Numbered from the stretch's first letter, positions 27,794-38,992 are shown. The stretch is DNA of 64,000 bases from Pseudophaeomoniella oleicola (GCA_003868215.1 QWDQ01000086.1:1-64000); one strand, 5' to 3'. Made by a program: numbers and translations. Notes: a model not told the origin generated them from the letters alone.

Positions 27794-28702
27794 TCATATG
27801 AGATATATTCGGGTGTCTGTTCTACGTAGGGTGTATAGAGTGTATGTAATGGTCGGTGTATATACAGGGCCCGCCTGATCAGGTTGCGCGCCACCTGCAT
27901 GTTGTTGCTGTCGTTCTTCTTGCCGCACTTCAATCTTCTCCTCTTTCTCGAGCTTCCAAAGTCGCCCGGGATGCACGAAACCGGAGTCGAGGATGGATTC
28001 ACTGAGCAACCCATCGTCTACACGTACCGGATAAGGCGGAAGGAAAGGAAATCGGTCCGAAGAGTAGCTCAGCGCGATCCATGTGGCTCCTGGGACGGCC
28101 AGGTGGGCAAGGTGGACAGCCAGGATATGTAGAGGGTGGATGCGATGTCTCTGCTGTGGTGAAGGAGGATAGGTGATACCTTGTGGCCGTGATTCGACCA
28201 TAGACAATGGGTCGGCCTGTAAGAGGTATGGAAGAGACACAGAGACATCGTCGCCACATGATATTGCATCACTGGTAGACTTGTCGATTATTAGATCATA
28301 AAGCTGGCTAGATTTGGACCCCGTTATTGCAAGAACGGAAGGCAGAGAAAGGAGATCAATAACACTCCACTGCATGCTATGAGGACCGAAGGTATTTGAA
28401 ATATAATTACGCCCATGGTATTCTTGCTCTCTCCGGATCCCTAGATTTATAGCAATAGGCGAAAAGTCCGTGTTGTGTATCTGCCGCGGGTCTTCAACGT
28501 AGTTCTGCAAGACAAAAGATAATTCCGAAGTGCCGCAGCCTATATGGAGGATGTTTGGCTTCGAATTTGAACTCGAAGCAAGGGCATCAGTAATTGGTTT
28601 TTCCAGATCGCTTGCGGACTGAAGCCAATCGAACGGAGCAGACTGTCTGTTGAACCGGGTGTTCCAATAATCTGCCGAGGCAAAGGACGGAGGTTCCGAC
28701 AT
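27794..28702 (-). CDS. Class I SAM-dependent methyltransferase (METTL13-like fold)
   Basis: Single-exon protein of 302 residues, probably cytosolic. The start region, SFASADYWNTRF, is typical of the small EEF1A-lysine or METTL-type methyltransferases, which open with a YW-x-x-RF motif. The SAM-binding motif I is ILHIGCGTSELSF near residue 50. An acidic NTDFSP follows (motif II) and then DLIIDKSTSDAI, the post-motif. The C-terminal YTLYTLRRT strand also matches that group. A Gln-rich insertion precedes the last strand. The substrate cannot be told from sequence; protein lysine or terminal amine is an inference from the relatives. The start ATG at 28702 is clear and no intron is needed. Confidence 0.82.
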   Translation of the reverse strand: MSEPPSFASADYWNTRFNRQSAPFDWLQSASDLEKPITDALASSSNSKPNILHIGCGTSELSFVLQNYVEDPRQIHNTDFSPIAINLGIRREQEYHGRNYISNTFGPHSMQWSVIDLLSLPSVLAITGSKSSQLYDLIIDKSTSDAISCGDDVSVSLPYLLQADPLSMVESRPQGITYPPSPQQRHRIHPLHILAVHLAHLAVPGATWIALSYSSDRFPFLPPYPVRVDDGLLSESILDSGFVHPGRLWKLEKEEKIEVRQEERQQQHAGGAQPDQAGPVYTPTITYTLYTLRRTDTRIYLI

Positions 28703-29194
28703 CTGTATTGTCCGAGTTGAGACAGCAGTGCAGCCATTAGCATCAAGATCTGTAGTCGAAGATCAGTGTCTGAAGATGAAAGATTTATTGCGTCGGCCAT
28801 GTCATTTCAACCGCGATAGAATTTGCGATATCCGAAAGAGTGGAGAATGGCTTGGCACCAGAGGCAGAAAGAAACCAGGTCCTGAGCCAATGCTGATGAA
28901 TACAAGGCTTGAGTGATATTAAGAGCATAGTACTAGTGAGAAGCACATCCAGAAAGACCCATGAAACGAAAAAACCGCCGTGTAGAAAGCTGAACTAGTT
29001 TGGACAGAGATCTCGAACACCGTGGTGTACTATCTGAGTCGGACCGTAATATATTCGAACGTATACCTTGATTGTAAAGAAGAAGAGTAAATGCTGCGAG
29101 AAGAACAGTATCGAGACAAAAAGAACCCCAGCAGGATAGTTGGAGGAGTCGCCACTTTCTACCAAATGAAGGCCTCTCTCCGGCGCGGGTTCGA
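28703..29194. other. Intergenic region, 0.5 kb
   Basis: Between two minus-strand genes. It should hold the methyltransferase promoter and the 3' end of the next gene. No other signal seen. Confidence 0.4.
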
Positions 29195-29812
29195 TCAGAT
29201 CGTCAAGTCAGGTGTCTTTTGGTCCTCATCGTCTGTATCACTTCGCTGACAATAGGCTGCGACGTAGCGACAAAGGTCCATATGTACCCTCTGAAACCTG
29301 TGATGTAAATGGTCGTTCGCGCGTTGTAGGCCAGTAATGGTCGAGTTCCTGTGGTCGATGGTTGCTCGGAGAGCTCTGGCGTCATCTTTCAAAGCATTGC
29401 AGCGGTTGTAAAGTCGTTCGTTTCTGTCCAGAAGGTCTCGCATCTCCTCCCTTTTTTGTCGATGGATGATGGCAATATTCGCCCTGGTCATTTCTTCGCA
29501 TTGCCTCATTCTCTTCCGAATATCCTCGATCTGTCGGGCAACATCGTTGACGCCGTGGTCGTAGTGATAGCCACGTTCGTGAAAGCCTTGTTGAAAGGTC
29601 ATTTGGTGCCCACTGATGGAGCGACGGTGAACGTGTCGTAACTGACGCTGAGATGGGTTTTGTTCTCCGTTATGCAGACTCGCATTCTCGAGAGGCACCG
29701 ATATCTTTGGACGGAGAGCATGGTGTCTGTCCTCTTGATGATGTCTACAGAGCAGGGCCGTCAAGCGCCGCATCACCGGCCCCATACTGCAGTTGTCGTG
29801 ACCCTTTTCCAT
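29195..29812 (-). CDS. Unidentified basic His/Arg-rich coiled-coil protein
   Basis: Not recognised. From ATG 29812 the frame gives 205 residues. The first 90 are rich in His, Arg and Gln (RHHQEDRHHALRPK). Residues about 95-175 form a charged heptad-like coiled coil (QIEDIRKRMRQCEEMTR and on). The tail is acidic (DTDDEDQK). The open frame continues upstream to ATG 30013, which would add 67 residues with a hydrophobic stretch; I prefer the internal start because the coding bias begins there. It belongs to a local run of coiled-coil orphan genes. No membrane segment in the short form. Confidence 0.5.
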   Translation of the reverse strand: MEKGHDNCSMGPVMRRLTALLCRHHQEDRHHALRPKISVPLENASLHNGEQNPSQRQLRHVHRRSISGHQMTFQQGFHERGYHYDHGVNDVARQIEDIRKRMRQCEEMTRANIAIIHRQKREEMRDLLDRNERLYNRCNALKDDARALRATIDHRNSTITGLQRANDHLHHRFQRVHMDLCRYVAAYCQRSDTDDEDQKTPDLTI

Positions 29813-31431
29813 GATGATTGATGAAGGTGTAGGATTGAAGCGGATAGCGAAATCGAGTCTGCGGGGTTGAATGAGCGCGGTAATGCGACAGAGTAGAGAC
29901 AGGCTCCTAAGGTTAGAGAGAGATAGGCCGATCAGTCGGTACATGTTTAGATTGTCTAATTTGCCGTTGCCTGGAATCTGGTTCATCATTTCCGTTCCGT
30001 GTGGTCGCAACAATCTCGAATCTGCATTCTTGTTACTGATTGAGCATATATCTCGGGTAGAGTGTCCAGCAGGAAATCACGATGATCATGAGTACTCACT
30101 AAATGTTACAAGCGAGCCATGATGGTATTGAGGTAGATCAGATTCTCTTACGAACACGTCAAAGTGGTCTCATGCTTCCCATGACCTGATCAGCCTCCAT
30201 AGGAGCTATCATGACATATGTGATATCTGGTACGCCGTTAGCAGATGAGTGTTGGAACTGGAACTCCAAAGAGGAGCAGGGAATGAGAACAAGTATAGGA
30301 AGTCCAATGGGAAAGGGCGAGGAAAGATGTATCACTAAGATGATCTCAGTTTGTTGGATATTCTCGTTAAATTATTACCTGTGTCAACTGTCTACAGCGT
30401 CCTTGGTAGTGGCAATAAAGAACATGGAGTGTCATCTTCCCTGGTCGGTCTCTAATTGGCCATCCGGTGAAGACTTCATCCTTGAAAGATTCAGTCCAAC
30501 AGATAGTGCACTGAAGTACACTGAAGGTGCAATATCAGCGCACGATTTTCCACTGCTGTTTAGGCAATCAGTTCTGATCCTAGCGATGAGACAAATGAAC
30601 ATCAAGATCAGTCTCATCCGATGTATACTGCAATCGAATTACGCCGGCTACAAATGCAAATACTACTTCACGCATAAGACAAAGAACAAACAAAGTGATG
30701 GAACACAACCGGAAGCAGACGCGGCCCAGGAAAGAAACGATGCAGGAAACAAACAGCGAAAGCGGGAGGTCGCTTTTAAGCGAGATGAACGACGAACATC
30801 AGCACAGAGATCAGGACGCAGGTACTGAATCGACCAAGAAGTGAGTTATGCAGCCCAAGATCATCAAGGATGCCACTGACTATGTGACCAATAGATCATC
30901 TTGCACACAGGAGAAAAGATTAGGCTTGCGGTATATCATCCCGCCGTATGCGCTACCTGCAGGGCATGCAACAGCCACATAGCGTCAAGTCATGCAATAG
31001 TGATCAAGATGGACCACATCTCTAGAAAACAAATCGCCGAAAAGAGATGATAGTTGCTGTTAAGCATAGATATGGACCGTTGCTGTACTCACGATACTCA
31101 GCTGCAAAGTTATGCAGAGACAGTTTGAGGAACGGTATTATCGGGAAAGAACATACTCATCTTCAAAACATACTGCTCAAGCTCGCTGCCAGGCTAAAGG
31201 CTCTCCAAGGGTACAGATGCGACGTGAATAGTAGCGTCAGAACCAAAACGGAAGGATCAGCCTACAGAGAAGAAAGATGGTTCCTAGATATCGCCATCCT
31301 TCTATATCCCACCTCCGATATCTCATTCAGGTTCTATAAGCTCTACCACCCCTACTTGGGTTGTTTCACGAATATAGCATCTACCGCATCGCTACATCTC
31401 CCTTTTCATCGAACCAATCTGTCTCCGTATT
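29813..31431. other. Intergenic region, 1.6 kb
   Basis: Mostly spacer between the divergent coiled-coil and Hsp70-like genes. Two open frames (30211-30828 and 31047-31538) lie here. The second overlaps the true start at 31432 and is probably chance. The first is listed separately. Confidence 0.35.
30211..30828 (+). CDS. Doubtful open frame, 205 codons
   Basis: An ATG-initiated frame whose first 140 codons have unremarkable composition and whose tail is very basic (many Lys, Arg, Glu, Gln). No recognisable domain, no splice support and no neighbour that explains it. It may be a real orphan gene or chance in AT-neutral spacer. Confidence 0.25.
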   Translation: MTYVISGTPLADECWNWNSKEEQGMRTSIGSPMGKGEERCITKMISVCWIFSLNYYLCQLSTASLVVAIKNMECHLPWSVSNWPSGEDFILERFSPTDSALKYTEGAISAHDFPLLFRQSVLILAMRQMNIKISLIRCILQSNYAGYKCKYYFTHKTKNKQSDGTQPEADAAQERNDAGNKQRKREVAFKRDERRTSAQRSGRRY

Positions 31432-33834
31432 ATGGCCGACCAATCGAATCAAGTTCATTCATCTTATGTATTAACGACGGTCCAGCAGTCCGTGCCATCC
31501 CAGGGTCCTATTTTGTCCCAGGAGCCTACCACATCTGATAACCCTCGCAAGCATACCGGGACGGAGACACCAACGAAGCCTGCAAAACGCCCTCGGGTGC
31601 AAACCAAACCACAACTACCAGCCCAACAGAAGCCGTCTGCCAAATCGAAGCCACCAGCCAAACTGAGACCACCAGCAACACTGAAACCACTAGCGAGACC
31701 AAAACCACTGGCCAAATCACAGGCGCAAGCTAAGCTAAAGCGACAAGCCAAACCAAAGTCGCAAGATACTATATCTCTCGGTCTGTTTCCTCACACTATT
31801 CTGGTTCACGTAGCTGACATGCGCACCAGGATCACAGTATAAGCTCACCCCGAAGCGAACAACGAGCGATAGCCTCCCACAACGAACCGCCGCTGCGTTC
31901 GAGAACGGCACCATTGTGGTCATCGACTATGGCTCGTCTAAGATTGTTGTAGCATACGCTCGCGTGAGAAGCAAGAATGGGATATGGATCTTGGATGACA
32001 GGCTGAACACCCACGATGAGGTCCACGGGTATATCAGTAAGTGGCATCAGGCGAGCGGCCTCAATATGATCGTTCCTAGTGATGTCATCCATAACGCAAA
32101 GCTAGAACTACGCGATTGGGGATATAAGGCTGTCAACCCGTCAACGCTTCCATCCGACTGCACACATAAAGCTGGTCTCGAAAAGGCCCTGTTGGAGGAG
32201 GGATCGGTAAAAGAATTCAGGGAAAACAGGACATTGTTGAGTTGCTGAGACAGCAAATCACACAGATCACGAAGCACATTCAGGAACAGATGGCCGAGAA
32301 GAAAGCTAGGATAGTGAAAGTAGGGCGGGCTTACAGTCCCGCGACTGCTGTCGGGGAAGGCCCGGAAAGCTTTATGGAAGATACTTACCGATTGATTGAA
32401 CAGCGGCAGTTCGAAGGACGAGGTCATCCAAGTGGATATATAATCGGAGCCCGAATGTGCGGCGGTTGGAACACTGGTTCTTTGGATACGTGATGACAGG
32501 AACTCGGTATGCTTCCATAACCATCTGTTTAAAGACGGTCGTGAGAGACTGACTCTATCAGTTATTCAAAAAAAGCAAGGCGCTGGTGATTGATATCGGT
32601 GACGAGACAAGTGTGAGTCGGAAATGTTACCAAACTCCATGGTATGCTGCTGACATTAAGACGAGAACGTCGTAGTGTTGGAGGTGGACAGCGTAGTTCA
32701 CGGCCCATCATCCAACGACCTCCATCCTCCTAGAATGAAACAGCTAACGACTCCGATGAGTGTCGATATAGCTGGGAACGCCATCACGGACGGTTTACGC
32801 AAACTTGTTACAGGCAAACGGCCTAACCGTGATAAAGACTTGATCAATTCCTTGTGTCATGACTTTCACCAAGATTGGAAACCCAAGTTTGACGGCTCAC
32901 AGGAGAAGGGCGTCGTCAAGTACGGGGCCGTAATTAAGAGGTGTGCTCCATCTCCTCTTTGACATCCTCCCGCTGACGATCAAGTTCCGAAATCAAGCAT
33001 GTGTTCTTGGAAATGCTTGAAAAGAGTAAGGCAAAGGTCGATGACAATTTGGCTTTAGCCTATATTCAACGCTAGGATGACATAAATGTACGTATCTCGA
33101 TTGGACTCTGTTGTACGGATTGCAGCTGACAGACTGATATCTATGTTCTTCTGCTCACCGATGGCTCGGCCGAGAATCTTTCCCTTCATCCAGAAATGGG
33201 CACGTGGGCAAGACTTTACCCCTGCCGAATCCAAGGGTATCATCTCCCCCCGTCACCCGTACGTCTCACTCTTGATCAAGTTACCGATGAAAACACTGAT
33301 CACCCGAGGGCGCTTTGTACGGCAAACGGTGTTTTGGAATTGATGATGACACCGACGCTATCCACCCACAGATAGTCGACTTTCTCCTTAGGATTCCGCC
33401 AGGACCAGGATGATGAGGTGAGACCCGAGGGGGGAGAAGAGGGTGATACCGAGGCTACTGCATTGGTAAAGAAAGCAGGGTATATTGGTCCTGATGATAG
33501 GACTGCGCTCATGTGTGTCAAACCCTTGATTGAGAAGGTATGTGGCCGTCATCCGTTCTACTGTGGCCAGAGACTAATGCTCGTTCAGAACAAATTGTAT
33601 ACCACCCCCCAAGGCTCCGTGCAGTTCTCTTTCTGGCAACATTTCCAGCTTCCGGCTACAGAGCAGGGCATTATTCAGGATGACCTCCGCGTGGAGCTCT
33701 TCATATCCGCCCGATGTGTGACGGCAGCACCGCTGTTGGTCAATCACTTCACACGTTATGATCTCGATAATGAAACATCAAGGATGCGGCCAGAAGATAA
33801 AACATCTTCATTTGAAATAAACACGACTACATAA
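31432..33834 (+). CDS. Divergent Hsp70/actin-fold ATPase-like protein with a basic repeat N-terminus
   Basis: Fungi carry many short-lived Hsp70-like paralogues with an actin-type ATPase fold but no classic substrate domain. Exon 1 is 31432-31780 and ends in TISLG; exon 2 opens at 31830. Residues 40-115 are a Pro/Ala/Lys hexapeptide-like repeat (KPPAK, RPPAT, KPLAR, KPLAK) after a nuclear-signal-like KRPR. The phosphate-1 loop is VVIDYGSSKIVVAYA, the phosphate-2 strand is ALVIDIGDETS, then an intron joins it to NVVVLEV. A C-terminal block with YVLLLTDGSAE recalls the adenosine motif. The last block ends at 33834. I could not thread one open spliced frame through about 32175-32500 and 32960-33130, so exon borders there are open and the gene may be decaying. 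Confidence 0.5.
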
Positions 33835-33961
33835 GGTATTTATAATATTACTATCTCATCCTTTAATTACTATCTGAAATAATTTCTCTTTTCGAAAGAA
33901 CATCTCGATTATTATCTACTTCTTTTCTGCCTTTCTTCTCTTCTGCCTCACGTCATCGAAC

Positions 33962-33970
33962 TATTTATAA
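33962..33970 (+). promoter_or_regulatory. TATA-like box
   Basis: TATTTATAA lies 56-64 bp before the ATG at 34026, within a CT-rich leader. This is a plausible core promoter for the small proline-rich gene. Confidence 0.4.
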
Positions 33971-34025
33971 CTGAGAAGAAACTACTCTATCATATTCCTC
34001 ATCATTTACAACAAGTCAGTCCAAG

Positions 34026-34376
34026 ATGAGAGAGAACATTACTATGAACGAAGAGCAACCAATTCCTCCTTTCGGACCGAAAACACCCCCGCAACAGATC
34101 ATGAGCTCTCCCATATCCACCCCCAAAGCACCGCGATCTACCCCAAGCAATGTACATCGCTCAGCCGCTTTTTCTACCCATCCTACATCTGCTCGCAACA
34201 AGCGTCCTGCAGAACATGCCATACGCCCTATGCTGGGATCACCTATTGACATATCAAAACCTCCCCGCTACCGCGTCCTAGCTCCCAAACCGACTACTGC
34301 AGCGAGACCCCAGCCAGTAAAGGAAGACAAAAAGAGACCAGCCTTTGCAAAGCCGAAGATTATCAACACTGAATAA
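34026..34376 (+). CDS. Small proline-rich basic orphan protein
   Basis: Single-exon frame of 116 residues. The first third is rich in Pro, Gln and Ser (PPFGPKTPPQQ and repeated STPK/STPS), the rest in Arg, Lys, Pro and Ala (KRPAEH, KEDKKRPAFAKPK). It is predicted to be disordered and basic, without membrane segment or signal peptide, so it could be nuclear or nucleic-acid binding (inference). A TATA-like box sits just upstream. No family recognised. The composition partly mirrors the basic Pro-rich head of the Hsp70-like neighbour. Confidence 0.5.
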   Translation: MRENITMNEEQPIPPFGPKTPPQQIMSSPISTPKAPRSTPSNVHRSAAFSTHPTSARNKRPAEHAIRPMLGSPIDISKPPRYRVLAPKPTTAARPQPVKEDKKRPAFAKPKIINTE

Positions 34377-35128
34377 GGTCATGCATGACACACAGTAATA
34401 CTTGCACAGACTCTCCTCCCATCAAATCCCCAGCAGCAAACGTCTCCGTCGCCCATCGATAATGAGAACCCACCCCCTCCACCGAGATAGCCGACGTCGA
34501 AACCCTCACGAAACCAGACAAAGACCACCTATTTTCCACTCCATTGCCACTGCGGCTCTCACATGATGACGATCTAGCAGCAGCGGCAACAGGTGATAAC
34601 GACGACTACTTCATACCGTGTACAGACAGCTCAATATCGCCGATAACATCATCATTGTGTTCTCTGATCTGGTTGAGCTTCCGACATGCTGGCAGTGGGT
34701 TCCGGCGTGATCAACCGAGCTTGGAATCGAAGGATTCTATTTAATATATAGAAAAAGGAAAAATCAGTTTATTCTAATAAGTTTCTTTTAATCTTCTTCT
34801 TCTCCTTCTTCTTCTTGTGCGGTATCACCGGAAAGGCAGCAGGAATAGAGGGGAATGATAGATGTTTTATAAAAAATTATGTGTAGGTCTCCTGTCTATT
34901 AAGTGTTACAATGTATGAAAATCCCAAGATTAGCAATTTAGTACGATGCGTCATATTCTCTTCTGATCGGATCGGAGATGCTTCTCTCCCATCAGCGGCA
35001 ATCGCAACAGTGTGTGGAAACTCATGCCCCCACCCCTCCTTCTGATACTGTACCGGTGCACACTAATGGGTACTAGTACCTGCCACTACTCCTGATTGTG
35101 AGTGTTGCGCCGCATCAGATGCAACACG
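34377..35128. other. Intergenic region, 0.75 kb
   Basis: Contains a TTC/CTT microsatellite-like tract at about 34775-34820. Otherwise no feature; the short open frame at 34544 is not supported. Confidence 0.4.
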
Positions 35129-35875
35129 TCATTTGAACGGGGACCCAGCTCGCTCTCGAACAGTATACTCCAGCTCCTCCCTCTGCCACTGCCTCATCGC
35201 TTCAAGTATATACCTCCCCTCCCTGTGTCGCTTCGCCTCGAGCTCGAGGTCTTGCTGGGTGAGGATTAGGTTCTGTTTATCGCATTCGAGGTCACGTAAA
35301 CGTTTGCGAAGGTTGGTTAGATGATGACCAATGCATGCTAGAATCGTGCCAGAAATGTGAAGGAGAGCGTCATGGAAGTGAGGTCCGGGGACGTATTGTA
35401 GAAACAACGATGCGGTGACATTGGAGTGGTCGACGAATGCGAGGATGATGAGCTTGGTGATGAATAGTATAATGTTGATGATCCACAGTGTCGTAATGGT
35501 GCATTTGATACCGAACCGTATGCTTTTGACACCGAGCCCTAGATAATGGGACATGAATTTGAATGCTTTGTGGCTTCGAATAGGTTTAGGAGGGGGATAT
35601 GCAGGATTCTTCTGTCGTGTAGACCGAGACGAAGGCGTTGCAGTGTGAGAGAACTTGCTGCTAGAGAATGCAGGATTGCGTTTCTCATCAGTCTGGATAT
35701 CGGCAGATGACCATATTAGATGCCGCAGGAACGAGCAAATCAAGATGATATGCTCAAGAATGCAGTAAAGGGGTGCGAGGTGGTTAAGCAAAAACATCAT
35801 GTTGGATGGGAGTAAAGCGGGGACTCGTAGTGTTATAGTAGTGATTGCGTGACTGAAGTCAAGAAGAAACTGCAA
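35129..35875 (-). CDS. Membrane protein with a C-terminal coiled coil, orphan
   Basis: Single-exon frame of 248 residues from ATG 35875. A hydrophobic stretch at about residues 25-52 (LLNHLAPLYCILEHIILICSF) is followed by a Ser/Lys/Pro-rich cytosolic-like loop. Another strong membrane span lies at about 125-150 (TTLWIINIILFITKLIILAF), with a weaker one near 175. Residues about 188-240 form a charged coiled coil (LRKRLRDLECDKQNLILTQQ and on), with a basic end. Not a recognised family. It resembles its neighbours at 44550 and 46992 in general plan (membrane anchor plus helical tail) but not in obvious sequence. Confidence 0.55.
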   Translation of the reverse strand: MQFLLDFSHAITTITLRVPALLPSNMMFLLNHLAPLYCILEHIILICSFLRHLIWSSADIQTDEKRNPAFSSSKFSHTATPSSRSTRQKNPAYPPPKPIRSHKAFKFMSHYLGLGVKSIRFGIKCTITTLWIINIILFITKLIILAFVDHSNVTASLFLQYVPGPHFHDALLHISGTILACIGHHLTNLRKRLRDLECDKQNLILTQQDLELEAKRHREGRYILEAMRQWQREELEYTVRERAGSPFK

Positions 35876-36830
35876 GATGAGAAGAGCAAACAGTAATAAG
35901 AAAGATAAAAGAAATATTCATAGAATGACTTCGGTCTTCTTATCTTGATCAGCCACTGTGGAAGTTGCAGATTCGTTTGGCTATAACGACATATCACCAC
36001 ATAGGTCCTCTTGATCTCCTGATATGAGACATACCGGGGATACCAACTGCAGCATGAAACCTGAGGTCTCACGAAACCAGAACCTATCGGCAAATGTCAG
36101 CATAGACATGACGAGTCAGTCTTTGATATCAGCTTTCAGTTCTCTCTTTCAGCGTATGGTCTGTCTAACACACATCCAAAGGAAGTCATAAACGGAGTGA
36201 GAGTAATCTAGTCAAGTCAATCAATCAATATGATAGCTTTTATCGTCTGATTGATATACTAGATGATAACTGTCTTCTCGGGTTGCTTTCAGAACTCTAA
36301 CATGCATACATCTTTAGGAGCTGTAGAGTCATCCAAGGCTTGTTTGATTATGAAAGGTAACGATGTACTGTGAGGCTTGTCACAGAAAGAAAGTCTTAAT
36401 TAAGTTGCAAAAGATGTTTGAGCACTAGGGTCACGTGCTGACAGTATAGGAACAGGTAGGTATAGCGAACTGCCGATATTTGAAAGAGCTCACCGCTTTA
36501 TCACATCACTTCTTATTCCTCAACTGACCTACAGACCATCGTTCTCAAGCATGGCTGGCTCATGCTGACTATATTCTATATATATCTATACGTTGAAATC
36601 ATACATGCCATCTATGACCTGCCAGGTTTAATATTAAGGATGTTGCAGCTTTGGATAATTGAAGTTCTGGTGTTTGTTCTGAGTACCGTTGTTTGGACCG
36701 ACTTGATTTCAACACACTTGTTATGTTCTGGCCCCAAGCCTTGCAGCTCGCTAGGCCATTATGTTCAGGATTCGCTCTGACCTTTGATGCATTCCAGTTT
36801 TGTCACTATTCCAGCTCTCTCTTGTTCCAG

Positions 36831-36955
36831 CTTTGTCACAGATGAACCTTTGTCGCGGATGAGCCTTTGTCGCGGATTGCTTTTTGTCGCGATTGGCCTT
36901 TCTTTTGTCATGATTGGTCTTTTATCGCAATTGGCTTTCTGTCGCAATCGGCCGT
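36831..36955. repeat. Minisatellite, about seven 17-bp units
   Basis: Consecutive degenerate units of the form CTTTGTCGCGGATGAGC / CTTTTTGTCGCGATTGG / CTTTTATCGCAATTGGC, one unit being 21 bp. Units differ by a few bases each, so the array is old or evolving fast. It lies in spacer, not in a supported gene. Confidence 0.7.
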
Positions 36956-37328
36956 TTGTTGGCTCTGAAAGACGGACAAGCCGTGCAAGGGTGGTATCAG
37001 TTGTATCTAGCAAGACTTGTTTGATCTTGGATCTTGGTTCATTTGTTCAGAAACAGCAAGGCTTCTTCCGTTCATGATCAAAGACTTATTGACAAAGAGA
37101 GCGCGATTAACATCTTGTCATAAGGACGCAGCCATGATGACTTAAAGAACTTACGAACAAAGCCTTCTTTGAGTATGGAACTTTTTGATCCTCCAATTGC
37201 GATTTCCGACTCTGCGATCGCGCATGACTGCAGGCCGTATCAAGGTGAAGCATTCTCTAACAAAGAGGCATTATCGCTATATACGCGAAAGGAGTATATG
37301 GCGATAGAGAGAATGGGAACCGACCAAG

Positions 37329-37337
37329 TATATATAT
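37329..37337 (+). promoter_or_regulatory. TATA-like box
   Basis: GTATATATAT about 195 bp upstream of the ATG at 37532, followed by a CT- and CA-rich leader. Plausible core promoter of the coiled-coil/zinc-motif gene. Confidence 0.4.
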
Positions 37338-37531
37338 CCCCTTACATCCCACCACTTAGGCAGTATCTGTTAAACTCATCAACTCATCAACTCATCAACA
37401 TTCCAATACCATTTCCATTATACTTATACTTAAAAGGTCACTGATTACTCCCTTTCACCACACGGAGAGACTGCACTTCGTATAACTGCACCTTATACAG
37501 TTGCAATTGATACAGCTGCAGTGCATACAAC

Positions 37532-38909
37532 ATGACGTCGAGCGGTGGATTCTTTGACTGGCTCTCCGGCTCCAAATCAGAGGATAGCGCTGGCCCAGAT
37601 ACGAACAATGAGAACGATCAGCTACGACTGCAAATGGCCCAGATGAGGATCGATCACTTGGGTCAGGAAGTGACAAAAGCTAATAAGGTGATCCATCATT
37701 TGAAGGGGAGACTCTCCACTTTCGATGCTGAGATTGAGAAGACTCGCGAATTTGATGTCCAACGGATTTCATGGCTAGAGGAGTCGCTTTCTGTTGCTGA
37801 AGAACGGGCCACGAAGAACCATGAACGTTGGGCAAGAGCACAGAGCGACTCAACGGATCTGCACGTGCAGCTTAGCGAATATTCGAGGGAGGTTACGGAG
37901 TGGAGTACTAAGCTTAGAAAGAGTAAGGGCGAAACTTCAGAACAGATGGCAGCCTACCTTTCCATGGAACTTGAAAGAGATTCAATTCAGGCTCAATTGA
38001 AGAGAACCGAAGAAAAGAATGAAAAAGCAGAAAAGTTCCTGAAGACAAAGATGGAGATTCTTGAAGCATCACTTGCTACAGCCCGCAGTGATGGAGAGGC
38101 CGAACGTGCTGAGATCCATGATTTGAAGATGTCACTGACAACCGCTCAGTTACGTGTGGGACGCCTTGAACGCCAAAACGAGACTCTCGAGTGGCGCAGA
38201 GCATTTATGGAAGAAGATCTCAAAAAGCAAAGGACGATCAACGAGCAACAGAGGGCTGAAATGTCACAAACTCAGCACGAAAAGATGCAACAGCAAACTC
38301 AAAGACAAGAGAGCGAGCTTGCGGAGTTACAAACTGAGCATGAGAAGATGAAGCAACACATGCAAAAAAGCGAGACGGAGCATAACGATATGCAACAGCA
38401 GCTGAAGATCAAAGAGCTTGAGCTCAAGAAATGTCATGCGGATTTGGCGGCAGCGAAAGACGAGTCGGCCGAAAAAGATGTAGACAAATCCCAATTGACC
38501 GCGACTCTGGAGGAAATGCACCGTAGCTTGAAGGAGCAGGAGGTCAAATTGCAGCAGACCAAGGAGGACAGCGTTGTGGCGATGGAAAAAGGGTCTCGAA
38601 TGATTGCGCAACAGATGGAAAAGATTGCCGAACTGACCAAAGACCTGAGCCAGAGTCAGGGTAAGGTCCAGATGCTGGAATACGGTAGGCTACTGTCCTC
38701 AATCGCTCATGGCGACACTCTTACTGACTCAAGCAGAGCTTCAACATTGCCCGCAATCTGCCCAGAAGAAGACTTCTGAAATGCACAACACCTGTCAAGA
38801 CGACATTTCCACAGGCTCTAGGATTTGTCAGGGGAAGACGAAGGAAGGTCATCCATGTAAGAATACTGCAGGAAAGTCTTCTTTATACTGTCGTTGGCAT
38901 AAGAAATAG
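37532..38909 (+). CDS. Long coiled-coil protein with C-terminal Cys3-His motif
   Basis: Two exons, 37532-38684 and 38737-38909, give 441 residues. After a short head (SGGFFDWLSGSKS) almost everything from residue 30 to 385 is Glu/Lys/Gln-rich heptad-type coiled coil, with local QQQ/HEKM repeats around residues 250-300. The intron (gtaggc to aagcag, 52 bp) joins the coil to a tail with C-x9-C-x10-C-x2-H (ICQGKTKEGHPC, then YCRWH). This resembles the small CxGxTxxGxxC-type zinc-binding motif found at the ends of many otherwise unrelated proteins. If the intron is retained, translation stops at 38779 and the motif is lost. Its role is unknown; a scaffold with a nucleic-acid or protein-binding end is inference. 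Its 3' end faces another coiled-coil gene only 83 bp away. Confidence 0.72.
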
Positions 38910-38992
38910 AATAGGTAAGGTAAGTATATCAACAGGTAACGTCGCGTTTACATTAAACCAACACTGTCTTTCAATTGATACCTTTACGTGAA

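Larger units (their letters stand above)
35876..37531. other. Intergenic region, 1.65 kb
   Basis: A gene-free spacer between the divergent membrane-protein and coiled-coil genes. It holds the minisatellite at 36831-36955, a triplet of the 9-mer aactcatca at about 37372-37398, and a TATA-like box. No supported gene. Confidence 0.5.

Noticed and set aside
31047-31538. 163-codon plus-strand frame
   Set aside because: It overlaps the start of the Hsp70-like gene in another frame and has no recognisable content.
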